A stretch of 64,000 nt of DNA, taken from assembly GCF_032678705.1 (NCBI RefSeq), contig NZ_JAVTSS010000001.1, forward strand, positions 2,294,001-2,358,000, written 5' to 3'. The notes below the pieces were generated by a model, which did no database searches, was not told the DNA's origin, and was given only the letters and a program-made list of their open reading frames with translations. The DNA is from Pedobacter frigiditerrae. Lineage in GTDB: Bacteria; Bacteroidota; Bacteroidia; Sphingobacteriales; Sphingobacteriaceae. The position numbers and the translations under genes are program-made. Positions within the stretch are counted from its first letter, which is position 1. Each line of letters begins with the position of its first letter. Positions 1 to 9,227 of the stretch are shown here, piece after piece.

Positions 1-687
1 ATGCATTTACGCAAAATTAATAGACTCGACATTGTTGCCGTTTGTAATAATGGAATTGACGCTGCATCAGTCTTATTAGATCAGCCTATAGACATTGTTT
101 TCTCTGATATCGATATGCCAGAGTTATCTGGAATGGCCTTGTTAAAAAGTATAAAAAATGCGCCAATCTTTATTTTCATTACTAGTTTCTCAGAATATGC
201 TGCCGAGAGTTTTAATCTTGATGCTTTAGATTTTATAGTAAAGCCTGCAACTTTCGAACGTTTGTTAAAAGCAAGTACAAAAGCTATAGAATACCTTGAT
301 TTAAAAAGTTCGGTTACTCCGAACAGCAACCCACTTCCCCTACCAGAATCTGAAGATTTTTTCTTTATCAAAGAGACCAAGGGTTTTACTAAACTTAAAT
401 ACAATGATGTGATCTACATTGAAAGCATGGGCGATTTTTCTAGAATATATACGGCTCAAAACAATCACATTACCTTAATTAACCTAAAAAACTTAGAGCG
501 TCAATTACCTGCTGAATTTGTTAGAATTCACAAACAATACGTCATTAATGTAAATCAAATTGCCACCATATCTAATTATGAGGTATTGTTAAATCATGGC
601 CATTCTGCTCCGATTAGCTTAATTAACAGAAAAGAATTAATAGAGAAGATAGCCGGCAAAACTTTATCTAGGCATATTAAAGAGTAG
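1..687 (+). CDS. LytTR-family response regulator (5' end outside window)
   Basis: This is a two-component response regulator: a receiver domain that takes a phosphate from a histidine kinase, joined to a LytTR DNA-binding domain. The receiver core is visible, with the phospho-acceptor Asp in FSDIDMP (about residue 36 of the visible frame) and the conserved K of the VKPA stretch near residue 82. The acidic pair that opens every receiver domain is missing, so the true start lies upstream of base 1 and the ATG at base 1 is internal. The LytTR domain spans about residues 120-225 (IESMGDFSRIY, FVRIHKQYVINVNQI). The stop is one base from the stop of the convergent histidine kinase. In Bacteroidota such regulators usually pair with a kinase next door, which would lie off the left edge; the convergent kinase is a weaker candidate. 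Family call is firm; target genes are unknown. Confidence 0.93.
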   Translation: MHLRKINRLDIVAVCNNGIDAASVLLDQPIDIVFSDIDMPELSGMALLKSIKNAPIFIFITSFSEYAAESFNLDALDFIVKPATFERLLKASTKAIEYLDLKSSVTPNSNPLPLPESEDFFFIKETKGFTKLKYNDVIYIESMGDFSRIYTAQNNHITLINLKNLERQLPAEFVRIHKQYVINVNQIATISNYEVLLNHGHSAPISLINRKELIEKIAGKTLSRHIKE

Positions 688-688
688 T

Positions 689-3007
689 TTAGACAGCTTT
701 TGGCAAACTTAAGGTAAAAACACTTCCATTATTAAGTTTACTATTTGCTTGTAATGATCCATTCATCATTTTTGTGAAGGTTTTACATAATACCAAACCA
801 ATACCTGTTCCTTTTTCTTTATTTGTACCGTATGTACTTTTCCCTGTCTCTAAATGGGTAGAAGTATTAAAGTTAACCACTTGTTCCGTAGGCATTCCAA
901 TCCCATTATCCATTATACTGATTTTTACTTTTTTGCCGTCTTTAATAGAGTTTAATTCAATAACACCATTATTGGGTGTAAATTTAATTGCATTGCTGAT
1001 CAGGTTTCTTACAATTAGGGAAGTCATGTTCATATCCGCTAAACACAGAGTTCCTGACGGAATATTATTTTTTATGGTAATTCCTTTTTGATTAGCTATG
1101 GTTAACATAGAGTTTAGCACTTCCTGAATACAAAGCTGAATATCGAATTTCTCTATAATTGGTTCAAAACCTTGCATCTGGCTCGATGCCCAGTTCAGCA
1201 AATTTTCCATCATTGAAGAAGTATAACCTAACGTATTTTTAAGATTGCCAGCGTACCTAGTTAATTCACCCTGACTAATATTTCCATCTTCTAAAAGCTG
1301 TATAAAAGAAATCAAGGAATTAACTGGAGAACGCATATCGTGGCTCACAACGCTAAATATGGTGTCTTTTACCTTACTCAAGTTCTCAAGCTCTCTTTTC
1401 TGCTCTGAAACTATCCTATTCAGCCTTGCTGTTTTACGCTGTGTATAAAAAACAAATGCGCCAGATAAGAATAAAATAGTAGCAAGTACAACTAAAAAGG
1501 TATTCACATTTTTATTAACCCTCAATTCATTGCTCTGAACATCAATTTCTTTCTCTTTTTCTGTTTTGGCCAGCAAGGCAAATAAACGTTGTTTATCTAA
1601 AACGCTTTTCTCGTTTTCTAGATCTGATTGTCTTTTAAGAAAAGTAATGCGTTGTAAACTTTTTTCCTTATCACTTAAAGCTAATTCTTGTTTTCTTAAG
1701 GTCAATTGTTGTTGTTGTTGTCTTGCCAAAAAAACCTGCCTTTGCAGTTCAACATCCGTTATTTTCTGTTTAAGTTGATAATCATTTTCCTTGATTGAGA
1801 AATCCAATTGCAACTGCCTCCTTGTAATTTCATTCTCTTTTTCCTTATTAAAAATTTGGTCCTTAAATGAAATGTACAACCTATAATAAACTAGAGACTG
1901 GTTAAAATTTCCTTGTTTTTCTTCTATTGTACTTAATTTTTGATAAGCGTTTCTTTGTACCTCTAACAACTTGTTTAGCTGTGCAATTTTTAATGCCTCT
2001 AACAATAAAGACGTTGCTTTTTCATACTCATTTTCTTTAGTATAAAAATCGCTTAAAGCCAATAAACTCATGGCATAATAGCTTTTATCATCTTGCTTGT
2101 TGGTATATTCAATAGCTTTTATATAAGAAATAAGTGCTAAATCCTTATTTTCACTAGCTTCATAAACAGTTCCTAAATCTTGATAAATAGGTCCTAAAAC
2201 AGATGCATCTTTTAAGTCTTCCGCTACTTTTAAGCCTTTTGCCAAGTACTCCAGCGCCTTATTATATTTTTGATTTGAAGCAATACCTAGCTTTGTAAGC
2301 TCAGTTTCCGATGCTTGAATAAAAGTAGAGCCAAGCATGTTATAAACTACTGCTAAACCTCTATTGCTTTGATTACCCACACCAAAAACCTTCAATGCTT
2401 TTTGTAAATAATTGTAAGCTTCTACTTGCTGATCTAGGCTCTGATAAATTTCTGCAACGTTAACATAACAACTTGCTAAATCTCCTTCACTTTTGAGTTC
2501 CAAATAAATTGGAATAGCTTTTTGATTTGCTTCTAATGCCTTGGCATAATCTGGAATACCATTATATAAAGCTCCAAGGTTCAAATAGGTGCCACCTACC
2601 ATATCTAAATTGTTCATTGCCGTGTAAACTTCAATAGCCTTATAATAATTCCCCTCGGCTTTAATGTAATTGGCAAAACCATGATAAAAAAGACCAAGAT
2701 TATAATAAGCATCACCAGCATATTTTTTCTGATCGATCTTATTTGCCAATGCAATTGTTTTATTTACATACACTTCACTTTTATCGAAGTTTTTAAGCTT
2801 CATGAATTGTTTGTAAACCTGCTTTACGATAACCAGTTTCGCCGAATCATCTCTTGTATGATTTTGATAAACACTAACTAGACTATCTGCTTTTTGTTGT
2901 GTAGTTTTTACTTGAGCATTTACGGCAATACAGAAAAACATCAAGCTATTGAATATCAAAAACTTTAATGAAAGATGAAAACCCGCTGTTTGAAACCTAC
3001 TTTTCAT
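689..3007 (-). CDS. TPR-containing sensor histidine kinase
   Basis: This membrane sensor kinase has an N-terminal signal or anchor segment (residues about 12-32), a long run of tetratricopeptide repeats (about 60-400, with AYYNLGLFYHG-type helices) and a coiled coil (about 400-500). A transmembrane helix follows at about 505-525. The kinase module has an H-box SVVSHDMRSP with the phosphorylatable His at residue 556, and an ATPase domain with N box NLISNAIKF, G1 DNGIGMP and G2 GTGIGL. TPR sensors of this type are common in Bacteroidota and are thought to sense through protein contacts in the periplasm. No receiver domain is fused. The reading frame extends to a TTG at 3013, but the ATG at 3007 gives a better signal peptide start, so I use that. 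It is convergent with the LytTR regulator. Confidence 0.92.
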   Translation of the reverse strand: MKSRFQTAGFHLSLKFLIFNSLMFFCIAVNAQVKTTQQKADSLVSVYQNHTRDDSAKLVIVKQVYKQFMKLKNFDKSEVYVNKTIALANKIDQKKYAGDAYYNLGLFYHGFANYIKAEGNYYKAIEVYTAMNNLDMVGGTYLNLGALYNGIPDYAKALEANQKAIPIYLELKSEGDLASCYVNVAEIYQSLDQQVEAYNYLQKALKVFGVGNQSNRGLAVVYNMLGSTFIQASETELTKLGIASNQKYNKALEYLAKGLKVAEDLKDASVLGPIYQDLGTVYEASENKDLALISYIKAIEYTNKQDDKSYYAMSLLALSDFYTKENEYEKATSLLLEALKIAQLNKLLEVQRNAYQKLSTIEEKQGNFNQSLVYYRLYISFKDQIFNKEKENEITRRQLQLDFSIKENDYQLKQKITDVELQRQVFLARQQQQQLTLRKQELALSDKEKSLQRITFLKRQSDLENEKSVLDKQRLFALLAKTEKEKEIDVQSNELRVNKNVNTFLVVLATILFLSGAFVFYTQRKTARLNRIVSEQKRELENLSKVKDTIFSVVSHDMRSPVNSLISFIQLLEDGNISQGELTRYAGNLKNTLGYTSSMMENLLNWASSQMQGFEPIIEKFDIQLCIQEVLNSMLTIANQKGITIKNNIPSGTLCLADMNMTSLIVRNLISNAIKFTPNNGVIELNSIKDGKKVKISIMDNGIGMPTEQVVNFNTSTHLETGKSTYGTNKEKGTGIGLVLCKTFTKMMNGSLQANSKLNNGSVFTLSLPKAV

Positions 3008-3214
3008 TGCCAAGATTGAAAATCGGGGGTGTTAAAATACCCATGGTACGGTATACTAATAACGATAAATAGCTAGCAAATGGAAATTTAATCCACACTA
3101 AAAACTGGCTCCAATACATGACAAATACATTTTGGGATGAACTGTTCAATATAAGACATTTTTTTAAGCGATACCATATCATTTTGAATTTTAATATTTT
3201 GTATATTCAATACA

Positions 3215-3967
3215 ATGAAATCCAATCTTTTTAGCGCTCTAATTCCTAGTTCTTCAAATGCATTTATCTGGCTCAACTCCATATTAATGTTAGTTGGAAT
3301 TTTTGTGCTCGGTTGGAAGCCAGAAGTAGTTATCGTGGCTTATCTATTAGAAACTATAATTATTGGTATAATCCACGTTTTTAAATTATTAATTGTACTA
3401 CTTTATGGCGATAAGCATTTGATTGACCAATCTGAAAAAAATATTTTTAGTGGTTTTACAGTGATTCCCTTTTTTATCATCCATTACTTCTTTTTCATTT
3501 TTGTTCAATCCATTTTTATTTTTGTCATGCTCGGAGACATGCTTCCAAGTAAAAATGAATCTTTTAATGTTTTTGGGAATTATGCCTATTTATTGTCACA
3601 ACACGATGTTTTTATGGCATTCCTAACATTGGCCTTTAGTAACGTAGCAATGACTTTTAAAAACTTTATTTTGCCTGGAGAATTTAGAAAAACAACCACT
3701 AGCAAACTGTATTTTCAGCCTTACGTTCGTATTTTTATCCAACAGTTTGTGGCCATTTTCGCTTGGTTCTTTATGTTTTTCATTAGTAGTGCACTGGCCG
3801 CCGCCCTAATGATTATCGGTTTCAGATTAATTGTCGACCTTTTCTTAAACAAGGCCAGTATGAATAAAGATTTCAAAGCAATGCTAGTGAGCAGACTTAA
3901 AAAGAACCAGAAACTAGAAGATGCTGAGCAAACTGAAAAGAGCTTTGATTCTTTTTTAGAGAAGTAA
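3215..3967 (+). CDS. DUF6498-type integral membrane protein
   Basis: This is a predicted multi-pass membrane protein of 250 aa with about five to six hydrophobic segments (residues about 18-65, 80-115, 130-155, 170-210). The sequence resembles the DUF6498 family (an early ILVGIFVLGWKPEVVIVAYLLETIIIG-like stretch, here LVGIFVLGWKPEVVIVAYLL), whose function is unknown. The tail of about 35 residues is strongly charged and probably cytoplasmic. It is a single gene, divergent from the histidine kinase across about 210 bp and followed by a non-coding repeat-rich stretch. There is no evidence for a substrate or partner. Confidence 0.75.
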   Translation: MKSNLFSALIPSSSNAFIWLNSILMLVGIFVLGWKPEVVIVAYLLETIIIGIIHVFKLLIVLLYGDKHLIDQSEKNIFSGFTVIPFFIIHYFFFIFVQSIFIFVMLGDMLPSKNESFNVFGNYAYLLSQHDVFMAFLTLAFSNVAMTFKNFILPGEFRKTTTSKLYFQPYVRIFIQQFVAIFAWFFMFFISSALAAALMIIGFRLIVDLFLNKASMNKDFKAMLVSRLKKNQKLEDAEQTEKSFDSFLEK

Positions 3968-4780
3968 AAACATAAAAATTTTGTCATTCCGAGGAACGAG
4001 GAATCTATTACAAAGAACTAAACCTAGTAGATCCTTTCTCGAAGAAGTCCTATCGTGTGGACACAAATATTGGTTTCTTTTTTGCCTCTATGCCGGCAGG
4101 CATCAAACTTTTGAAGCATCAAAAGTATGCAAAAATGCTTGTCAATCCCACTATGTGCCTTTTCACAGGCTCCCGCTCATCAAAAAAACAGCGGCACTTT
4201 GTTTTGTTTGTCGGTGATAAATGAAAGTGAGTGTAAGAATGAGCACAAAACCACTGCGTTTGAGGTTTGGTAGTGCTGGTTTTTCTATTGTGATACTGTT
4301 TTTTTGATTGGGCTGGCACTGGGGATTGACGGTCGTGCTTGGCTAGAGACACAATATTATGAACGGAACCTTGCATAGCCCAAAAAGCAATGAGCAAAAA
4401 AGATGTGTCCACATGATAGGACGAAGTAAGGACAAGCTGCTGCGCTCTGGATGACTAAATTCACCAACCGAAAAACCTAATGTTTTAACCACTAAGCCAC
4501 CAAGCCACTAAAGCTTAACAAATAATATCTTGGTGTCATTGGTGTCTTTTTGGTTTATGAGAGATTTTCATTTGAAACACAAGCTTTTGTTTAATAAACC
4601 TGATGGAAGCGAAAATACTTTTTTGTCACCCTGAGCGAACCTGTCCCGACTTCTTCGGGAGTGGAAGGGCAAACAAAAAAGATTGTAGCGCACAGCAGGA
4701 ATGCTTAAGCCACAAAGAACTAGCATTGTTTTTCAAATACCTTTATCGTTCTTAACTTCTAAACGCTAAACCCTAAACTA
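3968..4780. other. 813-bp gene-free stretch made of intergenic repeats and a mobile-element-like unit
   Basis: No convincing gene is seen. At 3983-4046 and 4423-4454 lie the two halves of a dispersed repeat of the form GTCATTCC...GATCCTTTC...GGACAAGCTGCTGCGC..GGATGAC, which occurs uninterrupted at about 39407-39483. The halves are split by the 376-bp element listed separately. Around 4490-4560 are degenerate repeats of the AACCACTAAGCCACCAAG type. At 4624-4670 is another dispersed repeat (CACCCTGAGCGAACC then TCCCGACTTCTTCGGGA). A 97-aa frame on the minus strand (4119-4412) lies inside the element and is doubtful as a gene. Confidence 0.7.
4047..4422. mobile_element. 376-bp MITE-like element with 19-bp terminal inverted repeats
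   Basis: The ends are GTCCTATCGTGTGGACACA (4047-4065) and TGTGTCCACATGATAGGAC (4404-4422), which are inverse complements with one mismatch. A GAA trinucleotide flanks both ends (4044-4046 and 4423-4425) and could be a 3-bp target duplication. Removing the unit plus one GAA restores a continuous copy of the dispersed intergenic repeat seen intact near 39.4 kb, so this looks like a true insertion. There is no transposase; the only long internal frame (minus strand, 97 aa) has no recognised domain. A non-autonomous miniature element is the simplest reading. The parent transposon is not in the window. Confidence 0.6.
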
Positions 4781-7207
4781 TTACTTAAACAACTCTGGAA
4801 ACTGATCAGGTTTACTTTCATTCATCATGGCGTAAACAGCTTCAATTACATCATCTACCGATGGTTTACTGAAATAATCCCCATCAGAACCATAAGGCGG
4901 ACGGTGAGCTTTTGCTGTTAATGTTTTAGGCTGTGCATCTAATAAATAATAACCTTGTTGTACTTCTAAGATTTGTTGCAAGATAAATGCTGTTCCGCCT
5001 CCTGGCACATCCTCATCAATAACCAACAATTTATTGGTTTTCTGTAAAGACTTTTTACAAAGTTGATCAGTATCAAAAGGTAAAAGCGTTTGCGGATCTA
5101 TAATTTCTATTGAAATGCCTAAATGTTCTAGTTCCTCTGCAGCTTCTTCTACAATTCTAAGGGTAGAGCCATAAGTAACAATTGTTATATCTGTACCTTC
5201 TTTAATAATTTCGGCTTTGCCCAAAGGGACAGTAAACTCGCCAACATTATCGGGTAATTTCTCTTTTAAACGATAGCCATTTAAACATTCGATTACCAAT
5301 GCAGGTTCATCTGCCCTAAATAAGGTATTGTACATACCTGCAGCTTGTGTCATGTTACGCGGAACACAGATGTGCATGCCACGCAATGAGCCTAAAATCA
5401 TCCCCATAGGTGAGCCAGAGTGCCAAACGCCTTCTAAACGGTGACCACGTGTGCGTACAATTACTGGCGCTTTCTGACCAGCTTTAGTACGGTATGATAA
5501 ACTTGCTAAATCATCACTTAAGATGTTTAAAGCATATAATAAATAATCTAGGTATTGTATTTCGGCAATTGGTCTTAAGCCACGTAAGGCTAAACCTATA
5601 CCTTGACCAATAATCGTAGCTTCTCTGATGCCAGTATCGGTAATTCTTAAGTCGCCATATTTAGCTTGTAAACCAGCAAAACCTTGATTCACATCACCAA
5701 TGTGTCCTAAATCTTCTCCAAAAGCCACCAAACGTTGGTCGCGAGCAAAGTTAGCATCGAAACAAGCATTTAACAGCTCTCTACCATCTAACATTTTACT
5801 GTCTTCGTTGTATTGAGCATCAACTTGATCTACCAAAAACGGACTTTCTTTCCCGTCTGTAAATAGTTTAGAACTATATTTTTCTTCGTTAATTTCTGCT
5901 TGTTCTAAGTACCATTTCACTAAAACATCTCTATCTGCTGATGGAGTACCTACACTTAGACGAATAGCTTTACGAGCAGAAGATAAAACTTCTCTTCGCA
6001 ATGCATCTGGTGTTGAAGCTAATTGATTAGCAATTTTAATTAATGCTGCGTTTCCATCCGCAAAAGCGTGAATCATTTTTATAACCTGACCTTGCTCTTG
6101 CTTAATGCTAGTTAAAAACTCATCCCAAGCTTCTTTTTGTACAGCTTTTACAGTGCGTTTTGCTTCGCTTTCTATTTCATTTAATTGTTCGTCAGTAGCA
6201 ATGGCCGATTCTATCATCCATTTGCGCATCTGTATAATACAATCGTGTTCTTTTTCCCAAGCTAAACGATCTTTCTCTTTATATCGCTCATGTGAGCCAG
6301 AGGTAGAGTGACCTTGTGGCTGCGTAACTTCGGTAACGTGTATTAAAACAGGCACATGCTCTTCTCTACAAACATTAATTGCTCTTTCGTAGGTTTCGCA
6401 TAAAGCGGGATAATCCCAGCCTTTTACCTTAAATATCTCGTAGCCATTTGTACCTTCTTCCCTTTGGAAACCTTTTAATATCTCCGAAATGTCTTCTTTT
6501 GTAGTCTGAAATTTAGCAGGAACAGAAATCCCATAACCATCATCCCAAACAGATATCGCCATTGGCACTTGTAAAACACCAGCTGCATTAATCGCTTCGA
6601 AAAACACACCTTCAGACGTAGAAGCATTTCCTATGGTACCAAAAGCAACTTCGTTTCCTTTAACAGAAAAGTTTTTTAAATAATCTAGTTCTGGGTTTTT
6701 CCTAAACAACTTAGAAGCATACGCTAAGCCAACTAAACGTGCCATTTGACCACCTGTTGGTGCAATATCAGACGAACAGTTTTTAATCTCCGTTAAGTCT
6801 TTCCAAGAGCCATCCTCATTTAAAGAGCGGGTTGCAAAGTGACAATTCATTTGTCGACCAGCCGAAGAAGGGTCTGCCTCTACGCTCGGATTTGCATACA
6901 ACTGTGCAAAAAATTCCTTTATAGTAGAAATTCCTGTAGCAAATGCAAAAGTCTGGTCTCTGTAATAGCCTGAGCGCCAGTCACCTTTTTTAAATGCCTT
7001 CGCCATGGCAATTTGAGGAACTTCTTTTCCGTCGCCAAAAATACCAAACTTCGCCTTACCAGTTAAAACTTCTCGTCTACCTAAAATACTAGCCTGACGA
7101 CTCTCTACAGCAATTTTATAGTCATTAATTACGATTAATTTAAAATCATCGAAACTTAATTCTGAGGCATCAATTTGATTAGTTGTAACTTTTCCTTCTG
7201 ACTGCAT
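4781..7207 (-). CDS. Fused alpha/beta E1 subunit of a 2-oxoacid dehydrogenase complex (TPP-dependent)
   Basis: The first half (residues about 50-380) matches the E1-alpha subunit and the second half (about 470-800) the E1-beta subunit of branched-chain 2-oxoacid or pyruvate dehydrogenase. The enzyme would decarboxylate a 2-oxoacid using thiamine diphosphate and pass the acyl group to a lipoyl E2. The TPP-binding loop normally GDG..SEG reads GNASTSEG, and the alpha phosphorylation-loop-like GHSTSGSHERY is present. The beta half shows GEDLGHIGDVNQGF and TDTGIREATIIGQGIGLALRG. At 808 aa it has the full length of the fused Bacteroidota form. It stands alone; E2 and E3 are not nearby. A minus-strand TATCTTTG box (7228-7235) lies about 20 bp before the ATG. 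The exact substrate cannot be read from the sequence. Confidence 0.9.
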   Translation of the reverse strand: MQSEGKVTTNQIDASELSFDDFKLIVINDYKIAVESRQASILGRREVLTGKAKFGIFGDGKEVPQIAMAKAFKKGDWRSGYYRDQTFAFATGISTIKEFFAQLYANPSVEADPSSAGRQMNCHFATRSLNEDGSWKDLTEIKNCSSDIAPTGGQMARLVGLAYASKLFRKNPELDYLKNFSVKGNEVAFGTIGNASTSEGVFFEAINAAGVLQVPMAISVWDDGYGISVPAKFQTTKEDISEILKGFQREEGTNGYEIFKVKGWDYPALCETYERAINVCREEHVPVLIHVTEVTQPQGHSTSGSHERYKEKDRLAWEKEHDCIIQMRKWMIESAIATDEQLNEIESEAKRTVKAVQKEAWDEFLTSIKQEQGQVIKMIHAFADGNAALIKIANQLASTPDALRREVLSSARKAIRLSVGTPSADRDVLVKWYLEQAEINEEKYSSKLFTDGKESPFLVDQVDAQYNEDSKMLDGRELLNACFDANFARDQRLVAFGEDLGHIGDVNQGFAGLQAKYGDLRITDTGIREATIIGQGIGLALRGLRPIAEIQYLDYLLYALNILSDDLASLSYRTKAGQKAPVIVRTRGHRLEGVWHSGSPMGMILGSLRGMHICVPRNMTQAAGMYNTLFRADEPALVIECLNGYRLKEKLPDNVGEFTVPLGKAEIIKEGTDITIVTYGSTLRIVEEAAEELEHLGISIEIIDPQTLLPFDTDQLCKKSLQKTNKLLVIDEDVPGGGTAFILQQILEVQQGYYLLDAQPKTLTAKAHRPPYGSDGDYFSKPSVDDVIEAVYAMMNESKPDQFPELFK

Positions 7208-7227
7208 ATTGGGAATTGGTTAGACGG

Positions 7228-7235
7228 CAAAGATA
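7228..7235 (-). promoter_or_regulatory. Bacteroidota -7 box (TATCTTTG) for the E1 gene
   Basis: On the minus strand the bases read TATCTTTG, a full match to the TAnnTTTG box used by the Bacteroidota primary sigma factor. It ends 20 bp before the E1 start codon, implying a leader of about 14 nt. No clear upstream TTTG (-33) box was found. Confidence 0.5.
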
Positions 7236-7289
7236 CAATTCTTTCTAATTCCCTATCAATTTGAACGGCAAATAATATTTGGAATGCTT

Positions 7290-7319
7290 TTTGTTTTAAG
7301 ATATAAAACATTAAATTTG
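7290..7319 (+). promoter_or_regulatory. Promoter of the DUF1573 gene (TTTG, 18 bp, TAAATTTG)
   Basis: TTTG at 7290-7293 and TAAATTTG at 7312-7319, 18 bp apart, match the -33/-7 pattern of Bacteroidota housekeeping promoters. Transcription would start near 7326, giving a leader of about 90 nt before the ATG at 7416. Confidence 0.55.
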
Positions 7320-7415
7320 TTTAGACCAGAAAATGATGAAAGCGTTATAATTATTAAGCTATTAAATGCTTAAATTTACAATAGCTCATCACAATTAAAA
7401 CTAAAAAACGCACAG

Positions 7416-7808
7416 ATGAAAAAGTTAATTTTGTTATTTACCATGATATTAGGTTTTGGTGTTGCAGCAAATGCTCAAACCAAACCAGCTGAGTTTAAAT
7501 TTGATACCGAAGTGCATAACTTTGGAGACATTGCATTAGGCAAACCAGTTTCTTTTACCTTTAATTTTACCAATACCGGAGAGGCTCCTTTAATTATCTC
7601 TAAAGTGGAGACTACATGTGGTTGTACTGTATCAGAATACACACAAACACCTGTTAAAAGTGGTGAAAAAGGTTTTGTAAAAGTTACTTTAACCCCATCA
7701 GGACCAGCATTACCATTTAATAAAGGTATTACCTTAACTTCAAATGCCAGAACAGCTACAAAGGTGCTGGTAATTAAAGGAAAGTATGTAGAAGGCAATA
7801 CAAAGTAA
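7416..7808 (+). CDS. Secreted DUF1573 protein
   Basis: A 130-aa exported protein with a standard signal peptide (MKKLILLF...ANAQ, cleavage near residue 21) followed by one DUF1573 domain. The domain is an immunoglobulin-like fold; here it shows HNFGDIALG, FNFTNTGEAPLII and the conserved TTCGCTVSEY motif with two cysteines. Function is unknown; these proteins are abundant in the periplasm of Bacteroidota. It has its own promoter and a strong terminator, so it is monocistronic. Confidence 0.92.
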   Translation: MKKLILLFTMILGFGVAANAQTKPAEFKFDTEVHNFGDIALGKPVSFTFNFTNTGEAPLIISKVETTCGCTVSEYTQTPVKSGEKGFVKVTLTPSGPALPFNKGITLTSNARTATKVLVIKGKYVEGNTK

Positions 7809-7828
7809 TATTTTAAAGATATTTTAAT

Positions 7829-7865
7829 AAAAAACCCCGTTTATCCGACGGGGTTTTTTATTTTT
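7829..7865 (+). terminator. Rho-independent terminator after the DUF1573 gene
   Basis: A perfect AAAACCCCGT/ACGGGGTTTT hairpin with loop TTATCCG, followed by a T-rich run. The end of the run overlaps a promoter box for the next gene. Confidence 0.9.
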
Positions 7866-7866
7866 G
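7859..7866 (+). promoter_or_regulatory. -7 box (TATTTTTG) overlapping the upstream terminator
   Basis: TATTTTTG fits TAnnTTTG and is embedded in the T tract of the DUF1573 terminator. The aminotransferase ATG is at 7873, about where transcription would begin, so the mRNA may be leaderless. No -33 box is visible; that region is occupied by the terminator stem. Confidence 0.45.
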
Positions 7867-7872
7867 TGGCCT

Positions 7873-9072
7873 ATGCCAAAAATATCAGAAAAAGGGTTTC
7901 AAATGCCCGCATCGCCTATCAGAAAATTAACGCCATTTGCAGATAAAGCAAAAGCTGCTGGTAAAAAAGTTTATCACTTAAATATTGGTCAGCCAGACAT
8001 TGCCACACCAGAGGGAATGTTAAACGCCATTAAAAACATAGATTTTGATGTTTGGGCTTATACGCCATCTGAAGGCACTTTATCTTATAGAAAAAAGCTA
8101 ACTGAATATTACAACAAATTAGGTTACAACATTACGCCAGAAAACATTTTGGTAACTGTTGGTGGTTCTGAAGCCATTACCATCGCTATGCAAACCTGCG
8201 TAAACGAAGGTGATGAGATTATTATTCCTGAGCCATTTTATGCCAACTACAACGGTTTTGCTTGTATGAGTAATGTGGTGGTTAAACCTATTTTGTCTTA
8301 TATAGAAAATGGTTTCGCTCTGCCTCCTATTGCAGAATTTGAGAAATTGATTACTGCAAAAACCAAGGCTATCATTATATGTAACCCTAATAACCCAACG
8401 GGATATTTATATTCTAGGGAAGAATTAGATGCTTTAAAAGCTTTGTGCTTAAAATATGATTTGTTCTTGTTCTCTGATGAGGCTTACCGCGAATTCTGTT
8501 ATGACGGTCGTGAGTTTATCTCACCAATGCATTTAGATGGATTAGATGAAAACGTAGTGATCATGGACACGGTTTCTAAACGTTACAGTGCTTGTGGAGC
8601 TCGTTTAGGTTGTTTAATCACTAAAAACAAGGAAGTAATTGCATCTGGATTAAAGTTCGCACAAGCGAGGTTAAGTCCGGGTATGGTAGAGCAAATTGCT
8701 GGAACCGCAGCTGTGGATACGCCAGATAGTTATTTTGAGGAAGTAAATAAGGAATATACCTTACGTAGAGATACTTTGGTAAAACGCCTAAACAATATTG
8801 AAGGTGTATTTTGCCCTAATCCAGGTGGTGCATTTTACGTAGTGGCTAAATTCCCGATTGACAATGCTGATGCATTTTGCCAGTGGATGTTAGAGAGCTT
8901 TGAGCACAATGGCGCTACGGTAATGATGGCACCAGCTACTGGTTTTTACTCGAGCCTAGGTTCTGGTAAAAATGAAGTGAGAATGGCTTATGTTTTAAAT
9001 ACGGATGATTTAAACGGAGCGATGGATTGTTTAGAGGTTGCGTTAGCAAAATATCCAGGAAGGGTATTGTAA
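7873..9072 (+). CDS. Class I/II pyridoxal-phosphate aminotransferase
   Basis: This is a fold-type I PLP enzyme of the aspartate aminotransferase superfamily. It shows the N-terminal LNIGQPDIATPEG motif, the central NPNNPTG motif, the SDEAY motif and the Schiff-base lysine in DTVSKRYSACGARLG (Lys236 counted from the ATG at 7873), followed by the conserved Arg of the same motif. It would transfer an amino group between an amino acid and 2-oxoglutarate; the amino acid cannot be told from motifs. The frame starts at a TTG at 7864, but the ATG at 7873 is a better start. It may be translated from a leaderless transcript. A terminator follows at about 9150. Confidence 0.9.
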   Translation: MPKISEKGFQMPASPIRKLTPFADKAKAAGKKVYHLNIGQPDIATPEGMLNAIKNIDFDVWAYTPSEGTLSYRKKLTEYYNKLGYNITPENILVTVGGSEAITIAMQTCVNEGDEIIIPEPFYANYNGFACMSNVVVKPILSYIENGFALPPIAEFEKLITAKTKAIIICNPNNPTGYLYSREELDALKALCLKYDLFLFSDEAYREFCYDGREFISPMHLDGLDENVVIMDTVSKRYSACGARLGCLITKNKEVIASGLKFAQARLSPGMVEQIAGTAAVDTPDSYFEEVNKEYTLRRDTLVKRLNNIEGVFCPNPGGAFYVVAKFPIDNADAFCQWMLESFEHNGATVMMAPATGFYSSLGSGKNEVRMAYVLNTDDLNGAMDCLEVALAKYPGRVL

Positions 9073-9146
9073 CTACCTAGTATCGTCATATCGAACGCAG
9101 CGCAGCGAGGAGATATCTGTTCGTTTAGACTACCCTTATATTATAA

Positions 9147-9178
9147 AAGAAAGCCTTGTCATTAAACAGGGCTTTTTT
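9147..9178 (+). terminator. Rho-independent terminator after the aminotransferase
   Basis: Hairpin AAAGCCTTG/CAGGGCTTT followed by TTTTTT. It lies about 75 bp past the aminotransferase stop, beyond a short intergenic repeat. Confidence 0.75.
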
Positions 9179-9227
9179 GTGCATCAAGCTTTTTTGAAGC
9201 GCAAGTACAGCATTTCATAGGAATGGC

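Noticed and set aside
4119..4412. 97-aa open frame on the minus strand
   Set aside because: It lies wholly inside the 376-bp inverted-repeat element, almost to its ends, has no recognised domain and unusual composition (rich in Cys, His, Gln, Thr). More likely a by-product of element sequence than a gene, though a small element-borne protein cannot be excluded.
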